The notes beneath the pieces are model-generated. The model was given only the letters and a program-made list of their open reading frames with translations. It was not told the origin of the DNA and did no database searches. Below are positions 52,801 to 61,909 of a stretch of 64,000 nt of DNA, piece by piece. The position numbers and the translations under genes are program-made. The stretch covers positions 186,001 through 250,000 of the forward strand of contig NZ_FOKC01000001.1 in NCBI RefSeq assembly GCF_900112035.1. Direction: 5' to 3'. Position 1 is the first letter of the stretch. Every line of letters starts with the position of its first letter. Source of the DNA: Nocardioides alpinus. Its GTDB lineage: Bacteria > Actinomycetota > Actinomycetes > Propionibacteriales > Nocardioidaceae.

Positions 52801-54391
52801 GGAAACGCTCCCGCAGTTCGTGCTTCTGGATCTTGCCGGTCGCCGTCTTGGGCAAGCCGGTCAGGACCTCGATGCCCTTCGGGACCTGGAAGCCCGCCAG
52901 TTGCTTGCGGCACAACGCTGTCAACCGATTTGAGAGAGCGCTCGGGTCGACGGCGGGGTCGACGGCGACGACGACCGCTGTCACGGCCTCGCCCCATCTG
53001 TCGTCGGGTACGCCGATGACTGCGACCTCGGTGATCTCCGGGGAGCTGAGCAGCACCCGCTCCACCTCGACGGAGGAGACGTTCTCCCCGCCGGTCTTCA
53101 CGATGTCCTTGAGCCGGTCGGAGAACCAGACCACCCCCTCCTCGTCGAGGTGCCCGATGTCGCCGCTGTGGAACCAGGCGTGGGCGAAGGCAGCGGTGTT
53201 CGCTTCGGGGTTGTTCCAGTAGCCGCTCATCACGTGTGGACCGCGGTAGACGATCTCCCCGGTCTCTCCCCGAGGCAGCAGGTCCCCACCCGGTCCCATC
53301 ATCCGGGTGTCGACGGTCACGACCGAGGGACCCCACGAGGCGCTCTTGGTGTCCTGGTGCGCCGGCCACTGAAGCACCGTGGCCGGCACGCACTCCGTCT
53401 GCCCCGAGCCGAGCAGTACGTCGGCGTTGGGGAAGGCGGCGGCTATCTGACCGATCCGCTCCTGCGGCATCGGAGCCATGGCGTACATGCACAGCCGCAC
53501 CGAGGACAGGTCTCGCTCGTCGAGCCTCGGTGTGGCCAGCACCGCGGCCCACATCATGGGCAGCAGCAGCAGGTGCGTGGCCCGGCTGCCCTCCACGATG
53601 TCCAGGTAGGCCTCAGGCTGAAAGCCAGGGGGCAGGATCGCGGTGCCGCCGGTGAGCAGCACAGGCAGCAGCAGCGTGTCCAGTGCCGTGGTGTGGAACA
53701 GCGGCAGCACGATCGGGGCCACGGAGAACTCGTGCCCGTGCCGGTGCCCTACCTGCAGCGCGCTGCTGAGTGCCGCCACGTGAACGGCGAGGTGGCTGGT
53801 CAGGACGCCCTTGGGACGGGCCGTCGTGCCCGAGGTGTAGAGGCAGTGCAAGGTGTCGCGGTCCTCGACCACCACCTGCAACGGGGTCGGGTCCGCGGCC
53901 ACATCGTCCCAGCGCAACGCGGTGCGCCCGGCCACCGAGTCCGACGTGTCCCCGGTGACGACCACGGTGGTGACCTGCGGCAGATCGGGGAGTATCTGTT
54001 CGAGGAGCGGAACGAATGCGGGGTCGGCGACCACAGCACGCACTCCTGCGTCGGCCAGGATCCACGCCACCTCGTCCGGCGGCAGCATCAGATTGACGGG
54101 CAGGGCGACGAGTGCGGACTTGGCACACCCGAAGAACGTGGCAACGAACCGCCACGAGTTGCCCAGCAGGAAGGCCACGGGCTCCTGGCGCTCGAGGCCG
54201 GTCTCGAGCATGCCCCGCCCGAAGGCCTCGGCGGCGGCATCGAGACGTGCATAGGTGATCTCCTCGCCGTCCTGCACGATGGCGGTGCGGTCGGGGAACT
54301 GGAATGCCGAGCGCGTGAGCATGTCGCCCACCGACAGTCTGGTCGCCAGGTTGAACGCGAGGGGATCGACCCCAGACAGATCAGGACGCAT
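52793..54391 (-). CDS. AMP-forming acyl-CoA ligase
   Basis: 532 residues: LHCLYTSGTTARPKGVLTSH, LLGSGQTECVPA, WFHSGDIGHLDEEGVVWFSDRLKD, TGGENVSSVEVERVL, PKTATGKIQKHELR with the catalytic Lys. Complete. Its start overlaps the carboxylase alpha stop by 11 bp. It would activate the acid entering the right-hand pathway, as AtuH/LiuE-like ligases do. Confidence 0.92.
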   Translation of the reverse strand: MRPDLSGVDPLAFNLATRLSVGDMLTRSAFQFPDRTAIVQDGEEITYARLDAAAEAFGRGMLETGLERQEPVAFLLGNSWRFVATFFGCAKSALVALPVNLMLPPDEVAWILADAGVRAVVADPAFVPLLEQILPDLPQVTTVVVTGDTSDSVAGRTALRWDDVAADPTPLQVVVEDRDTLHCLYTSGTTARPKGVLTSHLAVHVAALSSALQVGHRHGHEFSVAPIVLPLFHTTALDTLLLPVLLTGGTAILPPGFQPEAYLDIVEGSRATHLLLLPMMWAAVLATPRLDERDLSSVRLCMYAMAPMPQERIGQIAAAFPNADVLLGSGQTECVPATVLQWPAHQDTKSASWGPSVVTVDTRMMGPGGDLLPRGETGEIVYRGPHVMSGYWNNPEANTAAFAHAWFHSGDIGHLDEEGVVWFSDRLKDIVKTGGENVSSVEVERVLLSSPEITEVAVIGVPDDRWGEAVTAVVVAVDPAVDPSALSNRLTALCRKQLAGFQVPKGIEVLTGLPKTATGKIQKHELRERFRG

Positions 54392-56417
54392 CGCTGTTCC
54401 CTTCCTCGGTGTCGGCGACGACGGCGAGCGTCGCGCCTGTCTCTACCTGCGCGCCGACGTGAACGTGCAGGGCCTGCACCACTCCGGCGACGGGCGCCAC
54501 CACGGGGTGCTCCATCTTCATGGCCTCCAGGACCAGCACCAGCTGACCGGCGTTGATTCGCTCGCCCTCGGTCACGGCCACCCGGCTTACTGTGCCCGGC
54601 ATCGCAGCGGTGAGCGACCCGGGGGCCACCTTCGCGGTGGGTTCGGGGAAACGCGCCTGCTCGACCAGCGTCGTCGAGCCTTCCGGTCCGTCGACGTACG
54701 AACGGTCACCCTCGACGTGCACCTCGTACGTGGCGCGCAGCCCGTCGGCCTCGACCTCCAGCCGGACCCGGCCCGGCCGCAGGACGTCGGTGCCGAGCAC
54801 CGTCAGCGGCACCGACGCCGCATCAAGGTCGGCGGTGATCCCGCTCCGGTCAAAGCTGTAGCGCACCGTGCCGGCGTCGAAGACCGTCGTGTGCGGCGCT
54901 GTCGGGTTGTTGCGCCAGCCCGATGGCAGGCCTGCGAGCGCCGGCGCGGCACTTCGCCGTAGAACGGCGCCGGCCAGCGCCGCCACGACGGCATGCCGGC
55001 GACGTCCCTCGTCATCGACCAGCGGTGCGGCGAGCACGTCGAGGCCGTGCCGATCCAGAAACCCGGTGTCGGTCTCGCCACCGAGGAACGCCTCGCTGCG
55101 CAGGACGCGGACGAGGAGGTCACGGTTGGTCGTCAGTCCGTGAAGCCGTGCGCGTTGGATTGCGCCCGCCAACGCCAGCGCTGCCGAGGTCCGGTCCGGC
55201 GCCCAGGCGATCACCTTGGCGAGCATCGGGTCGTAGTGCACCCCGACCTCGACGCCCGAAGCGACGCCGCTGTCCAGCCGAACTCCCGGTCCGGTCGTCA
55301 GCCGGAACTCGGTATCGGCGGGGACGTGGAAATCCTCGAGCCGCCCCGACTGGGGCAGCCAGTTGCGGGACGGGTCCTCGGCGTAGAGCCGTACCTCGAT
55401 CGCGCAGCCGGTCAAGGTGGGCGTCAGTGCCTCCGCGGGCAGCGGGCGGCCCGCCGCGACGTCGAACTGCAACCGGACCAGGTCCAGCCCGGTGACGGCC
55501 TCGGTAACGGGGTGCTCCACCTGCAGACGGGTGTTGACCTCGAGGAAAAAGAAGTCGCCCCCGTCGTCGAGCAGGAACTCGACCGTGCCCGCACCGACGT
55601 AGTCGATGGCGCGCGCGGCGGCGACGGCCGCCTCCTGCAGCCGCTCACGCAGGTCCGGGTCGACCGCGGGGGACGGTGCCTCCTCGACCACCTTCTGGTG
55701 GCGGCGCTGGATGGAGCACTCGCGCTCGAAGAGCGCCACCGTGTGCCCGTGGCTGTCGCCGAAGATCTGAACCTCGACGTGCCGGGGCCGTTCGACCAGG
55801 CGCTCCAGGAACACGGTGCCGTTACCGAACGCGGACGCTGCCTCGCGGCCGGCACCCGCGACAGCATCCGCGAGGTCGCTCGGGTCGCGTACCTCCCGCA
55901 TGCCGCGACCGCCGCCACCGAAGGATGCCTTGACCAGGAGCGGGTAGCCGATGTCGGCAGCTGCCTTCTCCAGCTCCACCCCCACGAGGCCGGTGGCGTC
56001 CACGCTGGGCAGGGTCGGCACCCCGGCCCGCTGCATGAGCTCCTTGGCGGCAAGCTTGCTGCCCATGGCGTCGATGGCCTCGACGCTGGGGCCCACGAAG
56101 ACCAGGCCCGCCGCCTGCACCGCCCGGGCGAAATCTGCGTTCTCGGACAGGAACCCGTAGCCCGGGTGGACGCAGTCCGCGCCGGCTCTCACCGCCGCGG
56201 CCACCACCAGGTCGGCATCCAGATAGGTCTCGGACGGGGTGTTGCCCGGTAGCCGGACGGCTACGTCGGCGTCGGCGACGTAGGGGGCGTCGGCGTCGGC
56301 GTCGGAGTACACCGCGACAGTGCGCAGCCCCATGGCCCGGGCGGTGGCGAACACTCGGCGGGCGATCTCGCCGCGGTTGGCCACCAGGACGCTCCTCAGT
56401 GTGCGTTGGTCGGTCAC
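54381..56417 (-). CDS. acyl-CoA carboxylase alpha subunit (biotin carboxylase + BCCP)
   Basis: 678 residues from GTG 56417, overlapping the beta-subunit stop (GTGA); a longer open frame upstream is read-through of the beta gene. VLVANRGEIARRVF, KASFGGGGRGMREV, EVNTRLQVEHPVTE and the biotinyl motif EAMKMEH (Lys about residue 634). Strongly similar to 758-2740, indicating duplication of the carboxylase module or acquisition of two versions. Substrate class methylcrotonyl-/geranyl-CoA by context. Confidence 0.94.
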   Translation of the reverse strand: MTDQRTLRSVLVANRGEIARRVFATARAMGLRTVAVYSDADADAPYVADADVAVRLPGNTPSETYLDADLVVAAAVRAGADCVHPGYGFLSENADFARAVQAAGLVFVGPSVEAIDAMGSKLAAKELMQRAGVPTLPSVDATGLVGVELEKAAADIGYPLLVKASFGGGGRGMREVRDPSDLADAVAGAGREAASAFGNGTVFLERLVERPRHVEVQIFGDSHGHTVALFERECSIQRRHQKVVEEAPSPAVDPDLRERLQEAAVAAARAIDYVGAGTVEFLLDDGGDFFFLEVNTRLQVEHPVTEAVTGLDLVRLQFDVAAGRPLPAEALTPTLTGCAIEVRLYAEDPSRNWLPQSGRLEDFHVPADTEFRLTTGPGVRLDSGVASGVEVGVHYDPMLAKVIAWAPDRTSAALALAGAIQRARLHGLTTNRDLLVRVLRSEAFLGGETDTGFLDRHGLDVLAAPLVDDEGRRRHAVVAALAGAVLRRSAAPALAGLPSGWRNNPTAPHTTVFDAGTVRYSFDRSGITADLDAASVPLTVLGTDVLRPGRVRLEVEADGLRATYEVHVEGDRSYVDGPEGSTTLVEQARFPEPTAKVAPGSLTAAMPGTVSRVAVTEGERINAGQLVLVLEAMKMEHPVVAPVAGVVQALHVHVGAQVETGATLAVVADTEEGNSDAS

Positions 56418-57994
56418 AGGCGGAACACCCCCCATCCGTCGTGCAGTCCACTGACAGGTGCGTTGTGAATCACCGACAGCGCCAGCCCGAGGACCGTGCG
56501 GGTGTCGCGCGGGTCGATGATCCCGTCGTCGTAGACCCGGCCGGAGAGGAAGAGCGCTACCGACTCGGCCTCGATCTGCTGCTCCACCGCGGCCCGCATC
56601 GCAGCCGCGGCCTCCTCGTCGTAGTCGCGGCCACGGGCCTGCGCGCTGGCTCTCCCGACGATATCGAGCACCCCTGCCAGCTGCGCCGCCCCCATCACCG
56701 CGCTCTTGGCATTGGGCCAGGCGAACAGGAAACGAGGATCGTAGGACCGCCCGCACATGCCGTAGTTCCCGGCGCCGTACGAGGCGCCGATGTTCATCGT
56801 CAGGTGCGGCACCGTGCTGTTGGAGACAGCGTTGATCATCTGCGAGCCGGCCTTGATGATGCCGTTCTGCTCGTACTCGGTGCCGACCATGTAGCCGGTC
56901 GTGTTCTGCAGGAACAGCAGCGGGGTGTCAACCTGGTTGGCCAGCTGGATGAACTGCGCGGCCTTCTGCGCGTCCTCCCGGAACAACACGCCACGGGCGT
57001 TGGCCAGCACGCCGATCGGATAGCCGTGGATGCTTGCCCACCCGGTGACCAACGACGTGCCGTAGAGCGGCTTATGCTCGTCGAAGCGGCTGCCATCGAC
57101 CATCCGGGCCAACACGTCGCGGGGGTCCAGCGGCTGGCGCAGGTCCGCGGGGGCGAGGTCGAGCAGCTCCTCCGGGTCGAACAGCGGGGGGTCGGCCGGC
57201 TGGGACGGGCCGGGCCCGGCCTTGCGCCAGTTGAGACTGCGTACGATCTGCCGCCCGAGCCGGATCGCGTCGAGCTCGTCGACGGCCAGGTGGTCGGCAC
57301 TGCCGGAGGTGCGGGCGTGCATCGACGCTCCGCCGAGGGACTCGTCCTCGGCCTCCTCCCCGGTGGCCATCTTCACCAGCGGCGGCCCGGCGAGGAACAC
57401 CTTGCTGCGGCCCTCGATCATCACGACATGGTCGCTCATGCCGGGCACGTAGGCGCCGCCGGCGGTGCTGTTGCCGAAGACCAGGGCGACGGTAGGAATG
57501 CCCTGCGAGGACAGTCGGGTCAGGTTGCGGAACGCGCGCCCGCCGGGGATGAAGATCTCCGACTGGGTGGGCAGGTCCGCCCCCCCGGACTCGACCAGGC
57601 TGATGAACGGCAGCCGGTTGGTCTCGGCGATCTCGTGCGCGCGCTGGGTCTTGCGGAAGGTGTAGGGGTTGCTCGTTCCTCCCCGCACCGTCGCGTCGTT
57701 TGCCGAGATCATCACCTCGACGCCTTCGACGACACCGATGCCGGTCACGACGCTCGCCCCCACGGGGAAGTCGGTGCCCCACGCCGCGTACGGCGACAGC
57801 TCGAGGAACGGGCTGTCCCGGTCCAGCAGCAGCTCGATGCGTTCGCGGACGGTGAGCTTGCCACGGGCCCGGTGGCGGGCCACGGCACTCTCGCCGCCCC
57901 CCAGGTTGGCCTGTGCGCGCAGCTCGCCCAGTTCGGCGAGGCGATCGAGGAGCGCGGTACGGTTCTCCGAGGCGCGGTCGGCGAGGATGGTCAC
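56414..57994 (-). CDS. acyl-CoA carboxylase beta subunit (carboxyltransferase)
   Basis: 526 residues from GTG 57994, behind AAGGAAG and overlapping the DUF1446 stop (GTGA). HRARGKLTVRERIELLLD, GGAYVPGMSDHVVMI, TGYMVG, ASYGAGNYGMCGRSYDPRFLF, AVMGAAQLAGV. Closely similar to 2760-4358 along its length. Forms the carboxylase with 54381-56417. Confidence 0.94.
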   Translation of the reverse strand: MTILADRASENRTALLDRLAELGELRAQANLGGGESAVARHRARGKLTVRERIELLLDRDSPFLELSPYAAWGTDFPVGASVVTGIGVVEGVEVMISANDATVRGGTSNPYTFRKTQRAHEIAETNRLPFISLVESGGADLPTQSEIFIPGGRAFRNLTRLSSQGIPTVALVFGNSTAGGAYVPGMSDHVVMIEGRSKVFLAGPPLVKMATGEEAEDESLGGASMHARTSGSADHLAVDELDAIRLGRQIVRSLNWRKAGPGPSQPADPPLFDPEELLDLAPADLRQPLDPRDVLARMVDGSRFDEHKPLYGTSLVTGWASIHGYPIGVLANARGVLFREDAQKAAQFIQLANQVDTPLLFLQNTTGYMVGTEYEQNGIIKAGSQMINAVSNSTVPHLTMNIGASYGAGNYGMCGRSYDPRFLFAWPNAKSAVMGAAQLAGVLDIVGRASAQARGRDYDEEAAAAMRAAVEQQIEAESVALFLSGRVYDDGIIDPRDTRTVLGLALSVIHNAPVSGLHDGWGVFRL

Positions 57995-59805
57995 GTTCTT
58001 CCTTCCGGTAGCAGGGACATCGGGACATCGACCAAGCGAGAACGCAGCCACTCCCCCACGGCCTTGGCCTGGGGATCGAACCGAGTGCTGGCGGCCACGC
58101 CCTCGCCGAGCAGGCCAGGCAGCTGGAAGATCAGCGCGCGGAACCCGGGCAGCCGTTCACGGGTCACCGGCAGGCCGGAGGCCTCGGGCAGCAGCTCACG
58201 CAGCCGCTCAGCGGTGAGGAAACTCGACAGCCAGGCGTAGCCCTCGTCGCTGCGGGCGTAGACGCCGAGGGTCGCGGCACCGCCCTTGTCGCCACTGCGG
58301 GCGCCGACGACGCACCTCAGCGGGACGCGCCGCGTGGGTCCAGCGGCCTCCGGGCCACCGCTGTGGCCCGCCGGCTCCACAGGCCCCGGCGACTCACCCT
58401 CCGGCGTACTGCGCGGCTGCGGCCGCGTCGAAGGGACCCTCTCCGTGCCGCCGTCAGGCAGGCCGACCACGTGAGCGACGTCATCGACCCGCACCCATGC
58501 GGGCGCGTAGACGCCGTAGGCCGACGGGCTGGGCGGGGCGCCTGCGGCGAAGAAGCCTGGGACGGTGGCCAGGGCCAACTCGATCACGGGCACGGTGAAC
58601 TCCTTGCCCACCTTGTTGCGGTCGGGGTCCTTCACGGTTACCTGCAGCACGGCGCTGGCCTCTTCCTCGGCCTCGGCGTCCGGGGAGTCCGTGCGCGCCA
58701 GGGTCACCCGCGCCTCGGCCACCTCCGCCAGCACGGGCGCCAACTGTCGACGCAGCAGATCGGCCTTGCGGTCGACGTCCAACCCGGCCAGCGGCAGGGT
58801 CATGGCGTTGCGGAAGCCACCGAGACGGTTCGTCGCCACCTTCAGCCACTCTCCTGGACGCAGGCCGCGTGCCCCGGTGACCTCGACGCGGTCGCGCGCG
58901 ACCTGGCGCAACCGCAGGCCGTCGAACCGGGTGACGACGTCAGGTCCACCGTAGCGGCTGCCGGTGAGTTCGTAGAGCAGCTGCTCGGTGACCGTCTCGA
59001 CGGTCACCGCTCCGCCGGTGCCGGGGTGCTTGCAGATGACCGCCGTGCCGTCCGCGGCGATCTCGGCGAGTGGGAAACCAATGTGGTCCAGGCAGCCGGG
59101 GTCAGCATCGAGCAGCTCGGCGAAGAAGCTGAAGTTTCCACCGGTCGCCTGCGTGCCGCATTCGAGCACGTGTCCGGCAACAGTGGCGCCGGCCAGCGCG
59201 TCAAGGTCGTCGGCGCTCCAGCCATGGTGCCAGGCGGCCGGGCCGACGACGAGGCTGGCATCGGTGATGCGTCCGGTGACGACGACGTCGGCACCGGCCT
59301 CCAATGCTCGCACGACTCCCCAACAGCCGAGATAGGCGTTGGCGGTCAGTACGTCAGGGAACTCCCCGTTCACCGGCACCAGGTCGCCGTCCGCCGGTGG
59401 CCGCTCGCCGACCCGCAGGCGGCCGGCAGAGCCAAGCTGGGCGAGCCGGGGCATCAGGTCGTCACCGCTGACGGTAGCGACCCGGACCGGGACCCCCAGC
59501 CGAGCGCCGAGCTCACCGACCGCGCCGGCCAAGCCCCGCGGGTTGAGCCCGCCGGCGTTGCTGACGATCCGCACCCCCCGGCTGAGTGCGTCAGCGAGGC
59601 AGTCCTCCAGCTGGGTCAGGAAGGACCGGGCATAGCCCGCCGCCGGGTCGGTGGAACGCTGGCGGCCGAGGATCAACATGGTGAGCTCGGCGAGGTAGTC
59701 ACCGGTGAGGACGTCGACGTCACCGCCGTCGAGCATTTCGCGCATCGCCGACATGCGATCGCCGTAGAAGCCGGAGACGTTGGCCACCCGCAGCGGCGTG
59801 CTCAC
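57991..59805 (-). CDS. AtuA-like DUF1446 protein fused to its C-terminal small domain
   Basis: 604 residues. The N-terminal about 450 residues are DUF1446 (NAGGLNPRGLAGAVG, GADVVVTGRITDASLVVGPAAWHHGW, HVLECGTQATGGNFSF, KHPGTGGAVTVETVTEQLLYEL). A proline/glycine-rich linker near 465-495 leads to a C-terminal domain beginning LRCVVGARSGDKGGAATLGVYA, equivalent to the separate 101-residue protein at 5059-5364. GTG start at 59805 (GTGA with the small frame upstream). First major gene of the right operon, order AtuA-beta-alpha-ligase-hydratase-ACAD-MBL. Confidence 0.92.
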   Translation of the reverse strand: MSTPLRVANVSGFYGDRMSAMREMLDGGDVDVLTGDYLAELTMLILGRQRSTDPAAGYARSFLTQLEDCLADALSRGVRIVSNAGGLNPRGLAGAVGELGARLGVPVRVATVSGDDLMPRLAQLGSAGRLRVGERPPADGDLVPVNGEFPDVLTANAYLGCWGVVRALEAGADVVVTGRITDASLVVGPAAWHHGWSADDLDALAGATVAGHVLECGTQATGGNFSFFAELLDADPGCLDHIGFPLAEIAADGTAVICKHPGTGGAVTVETVTEQLLYELTGSRYGGPDVVTRFDGLRLRQVARDRVEVTGARGLRPGEWLKVATNRLGGFRNAMTLPLAGLDVDRKADLLRRQLAPVLAEVAEARVTLARTDSPDAEAEEEASAVLQVTVKDPDRNKVGKEFTVPVIELALATVPGFFAAGAPPSPSAYGVYAPAWVRVDDVAHVVGLPDGGTERVPSTRPQPRSTPEGESPGPVEPAGHSGGPEAAGPTRRVPLRCVVGARSGDKGGAATLGVYARSDEGYAWLSSFLTAERLRELLPEASGLPVTRERLPGFRALIFQLPGLLGEGVAASTRFDPQAKAVGEWLRSRLVDVPMSLLPEGRT

Positions 59806-60047
59806 CGCAGCGGCTCCCGCCCGGCCCCGGAGGGGTCAGCGAAGGCCTGAATGATCCCGGCACACTGCCAAGCCGCCGCCACACGCGTGGTAATCACCGA
59901 ATCGTGTCGGCGCCGCCGTGGGGGGACCAGGAAGTACGGATCTTGCGGCGCACCACTGATGAGGTCCGCCGCCGCAATAAACGGGTCCCATGTCCAGGTC
60001 GGGCCGCAGGGGCCGAGCAGTAACAGCCGCACCGGCGCTTCCGGCAT
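59802..60047 (-). CDS. hypothetical small protein (81 residues), leader frame of the right operon
   Basis: Open frame from ATG 60047 (GAGG immediately upstream) to a TGA that overlaps the AtuA-like GTG as GTGA. Third codon positions are GC-rich, as in neighbouring genes. The sequence (MPEAPVRLLLLGPCGPTW..., ending AFADPSGAGREPLR) has a Trp/Pro-rich N-terminus and basic middle and matches nothing I recognise. It lies between the promoter at 60103-60132 and the operon. It may be a real coupled small gene or a chance frame. Confidence 0.3.
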   Translation of the reverse strand: MPEAPVRLLLLGPCGPTWTWDPFIAAADLISGAPQDPYFLVPPRRRRHDSVITTRVAAAWQCAGIIQAFADPSGAGREPLR

Positions 60048-60102
60048 CCTCGCGCCGCCCCCATCCCTTGGGTAAGTTGTCGACCATGCAGTTGGGAAAA
60101 GC

Positions 60103-60132
60103 AGGCTAGTGCCGATCCGCCATGCGTGTCAA
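60103..60132 (-). promoter_or_regulatory. promoter of the right carboxylase operon
   Basis: Minus strand consensus TTGACA (60132-60127), 18-bp spacer, TAGCCT (60108-60103). About 300 bp upstream of the AtuA-like start, the only good promoter found in this gap. Confidence 0.55.
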
Positions 60133-60848
60133 CGCTCAAGATCAAGGTGCCGGTGGTTGTACCGACGAACCGACAGATGCAGTAGCCGAACGAAATTCGT
60201 GGCCGAGAAGATCTTTCCCGGCCACGGTTCCCGCGGAACCCGTGAGCAGGTTCGATCAGCCAGGACCTGTGCCGGGACGCGGCCGGTGTAAGTGGTGACG
60301 GGTCAGGAACCCTGCCATGGGTCTCGATCCGAGCTGCCACCGCTCGCGTGGGGTAGTCCAGCACGAACGACAGGGTGATCTGCCGGTCCCCCTCGTCAAA
60401 GTGCGACTTCAGCAGGCCGGTCGCCATGGCTGTGCCCCGCAGGACGCTCCCGTCTCGGGATTGAGAATGACAAGCCCATTTGGCCCCACTGTGCTGCCCC
60501 CCAACTGGGGCCACTTCAGGCTGGCACACTCACGGGATGGGATAGTGCTCCGGACAGGGCTTGCGGGACGCGAGTGCGCCTGCACGTCCGTTGATCAGTG
60601 AGTTTCCCGCGTGAGGTTCGTCAATCGGGACGGCGAATGTGCTCGGCCGAAAAGCGCGCCGATATAGCCGCCGATGAGAGCAAGAAGCCTGCTGCGAGCA
60701 GCCGCGGCCCGACCCAGGGGCTGGGAGCCCGTCGTCTATATCTTGCTCGCCACCACCATGTAGTTCTCGACCTCCGGGTTGAACGTTCACCTCTCCGCGC
60801 GGAGTCCGCCCCGGGGCAACTCGACTTCGAGGTCGGTAGGGGCTGTTG
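60133..60848. other. gene-poor boundary region
   Basis: No complete gene recognised. A minus-strand stretch around 60310-60427 translates to MATGLLKSHFDEGDRQITLS and onward (FVLDYPTRAVAARIETHGRV) with coding-like GC3, but loses coding character after about 40 codons, which suggests a gene remnant of unknown family. An 8-bp inverted repeat TGGCCCCA/TGGGGCCA lies at 60481-60513. Base composition is slightly less GC-rich than in the catabolic operons. Confidence 0.35.
60481..60513. repeat. inverted repeat TGGCCCCA-N17-TGGGGCCA
   Basis: Perfect 8-bp arms separated by 17 bases, flanked by ATGACAAGCCCA on the left and CTTCAGGCTGGCACAC on the right. The arrangement recalls terminal repeats of some IS21-like elements of actinomycetes, but no transposase gene or remnant is recognisable, so a mobile-element origin is only a guess. 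Confidence 0.3.
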
Positions 60849-61100
60849 CTACGCGAGGTACTTCTCAAGCGCGCGGAAACCCCGGCGCGCTTCTCGCCTT
60901 AGCCGCAACTCGGTCACCAACCTGACGGGAGTAGCTGGCGACTCCCGCACCCAATTGTGATACACCTCGACGCCCCCGTACCACCAGCTGCCACAGGCAA
61001 CGAGTCCACCGACAAGCCACCACAGTAGGTACCGGGTCACGTCCAGGAACGTTTCGGCCAGATAGTGCCGTCCGTGCCCATTGAGGTCCACCCGCTGCAC
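60849..61100 (-). CDS. small membrane protein, function unknown
   Basis: 83 residues from GTG 61100, preceded by an excellent GGGAGGTG at 5 bp. One hydrophobic tryptophan-rich segment YLLWWLVGGLVACGSWWYGG (about residues 24-43) follows a short polar N-terminus; the C-terminal 35 residues are strongly basic (RLRREARRGFRALEKYL). GC-rich third positions and the ribosome-binding site support it as a gene. No family recognised; single-pass membrane protein with cytoplasmic basic tail expected. Confidence 0.5.
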   Translation of the reverse strand: MQRVDLNGHGRHYLAETFLDVTRYLLWWLVGGLVACGSWWYGGVEVYHNWVRESPATPVRLVTELRLRREARRGFRALEKYLA

Positions 61101-61242
61101 AGCCCACCTCCCTTGGGTGGCTGCCTGTCGCCTGCGACGTACGTTCGGCTCGGGGGCCAAGACGGGTCGGCCGACGTGAAGAACAGGCCTTGCGCGTGAG
61201 ACTACGCCGGAATGCATAGGAGGAAAAGGGTAGTGGTGGGAG

Positions 61243-61725
61243 TCAGGCGAGGTCCGAGACAAGAACAATGATGTGGCGAAGCAGTGGGACCGCGATCGAC
61301 TGCTCCTCGGCGGTGAGGGATGTCCAGGCCACCGCTAACCGGTCGGCAACCAGGCCTCGCTTGGCGGCCAGGAGTTGCTCCCCGCGTTCGGTGAGCGTGA
61401 GTACGCGTCGGCGTCGATCGTCTGCGGCTGGGATGCGGCACAGCAGGCCGGCCGCTTCCAGCCCGGCGGCCTGTTGGGTGACCGTGGGTTGGCTCAGCAG
61501 CGTGTATGCCGAGATGGCGGCGATGCCCTCGCGGCCGCAAGCCTGCACGGCGTCCAGCAGCACCAACTGTGGCACGGTGACGTCGTCGAAAAGCGGCTGA
61601 AGTCGGCCCCTGGTCCGCCGAGCGACTGCGAGCAGGGCCAGCACCGCATCGGCGAACTGTTCCCCGTCAGTCGTCGTCTGGTTCCGTGCGCGGTCGACGT
61701 CGACCGCTTCGCCATCAGCACCCAT
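61243..61725 (-). CDS. MarR-family transcriptional regulator
   Basis: 160 residues from ATG 61725, behind GGGGAG; the frame is open further upstream. Winged helix: VTVPQLVLLDAVQACGREGIAAISAYTLLSQPTVTQQAAGLEAAGLLCRIPAADDRRRRVLTLTERGEQLL, with the DDRRRR wing typical of MarR. Divergent from the TetR-MMPL operon (184 bp between starts), so it may help control it. Confidence 0.9.
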   Translation of the reverse strand: MGADGEAVDVDRARNQTTTDGEQFADAVLALLAVARRTRGRLQPLFDDVTVPQLVLLDAVQACGREGIAAISAYTLLSQPTVTQQAAGLEAAGLLCRIPAADDRRRRVLTLTERGEQLLAAKRGLVADRLAVAWTSLTAEEQSIAVPLLRHIIVLVSDLA

Positions 61726-61866
61726 GCGCGCTCCCCTAGGTCGATGCCGCCGACTGACAGGACCGGCCGCCGAAGGCGGATCAGCAGTCGCGTGTGCCGT
61801 CACGCTACCGGCCGCCGGCGGCGGCTACCGCTCACCAAGGCGTCGGGCGAATGTCTGCGTGCTCAC

Positions 61867-61882
61867 TGGGCAATGTTGCTCA
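61867..61882 (+). promoter_or_regulatory. operator palindrome upstream of the TetR-MMPL operon
   Basis: TGGGCAATGTTGCTCA, a near-perfect palindrome (TGnGCAA-N2-TTGCnCA). It overlaps the TTGCTC -35 box; a further partial copy CATTGGGCA follows, giving a 17-bp direct repeat CAnTGGGCA. Likely the autoregulatory site of the TetR at 61910. Confidence 0.5.
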
Positions 61883-61903
61883 TTGGGCAGGCCCGGTCAT
61901 ACT
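61876..61903 (+). promoter_or_regulatory. promoter of the TetR-MMPL operon (leaderless)
   Basis: TTGCTC (61876-61881), 16-bp spacer, CATACT (61898-61903). The GTG start at 61910 is only 7 bp after the -10 box, which implies a leaderless transcript, common in actinomycetes. Confidence 0.45.
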
Positions 61904-61909
61904 GAGGGA

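Noticed and set aside
60598-60960. Plus-strand 120-codon frame opposite the small membrane protein
   Set aside because: Its second half is antisense to the better supported 60849-61100 gene, no ribosome-binding site, no recognisable fold.
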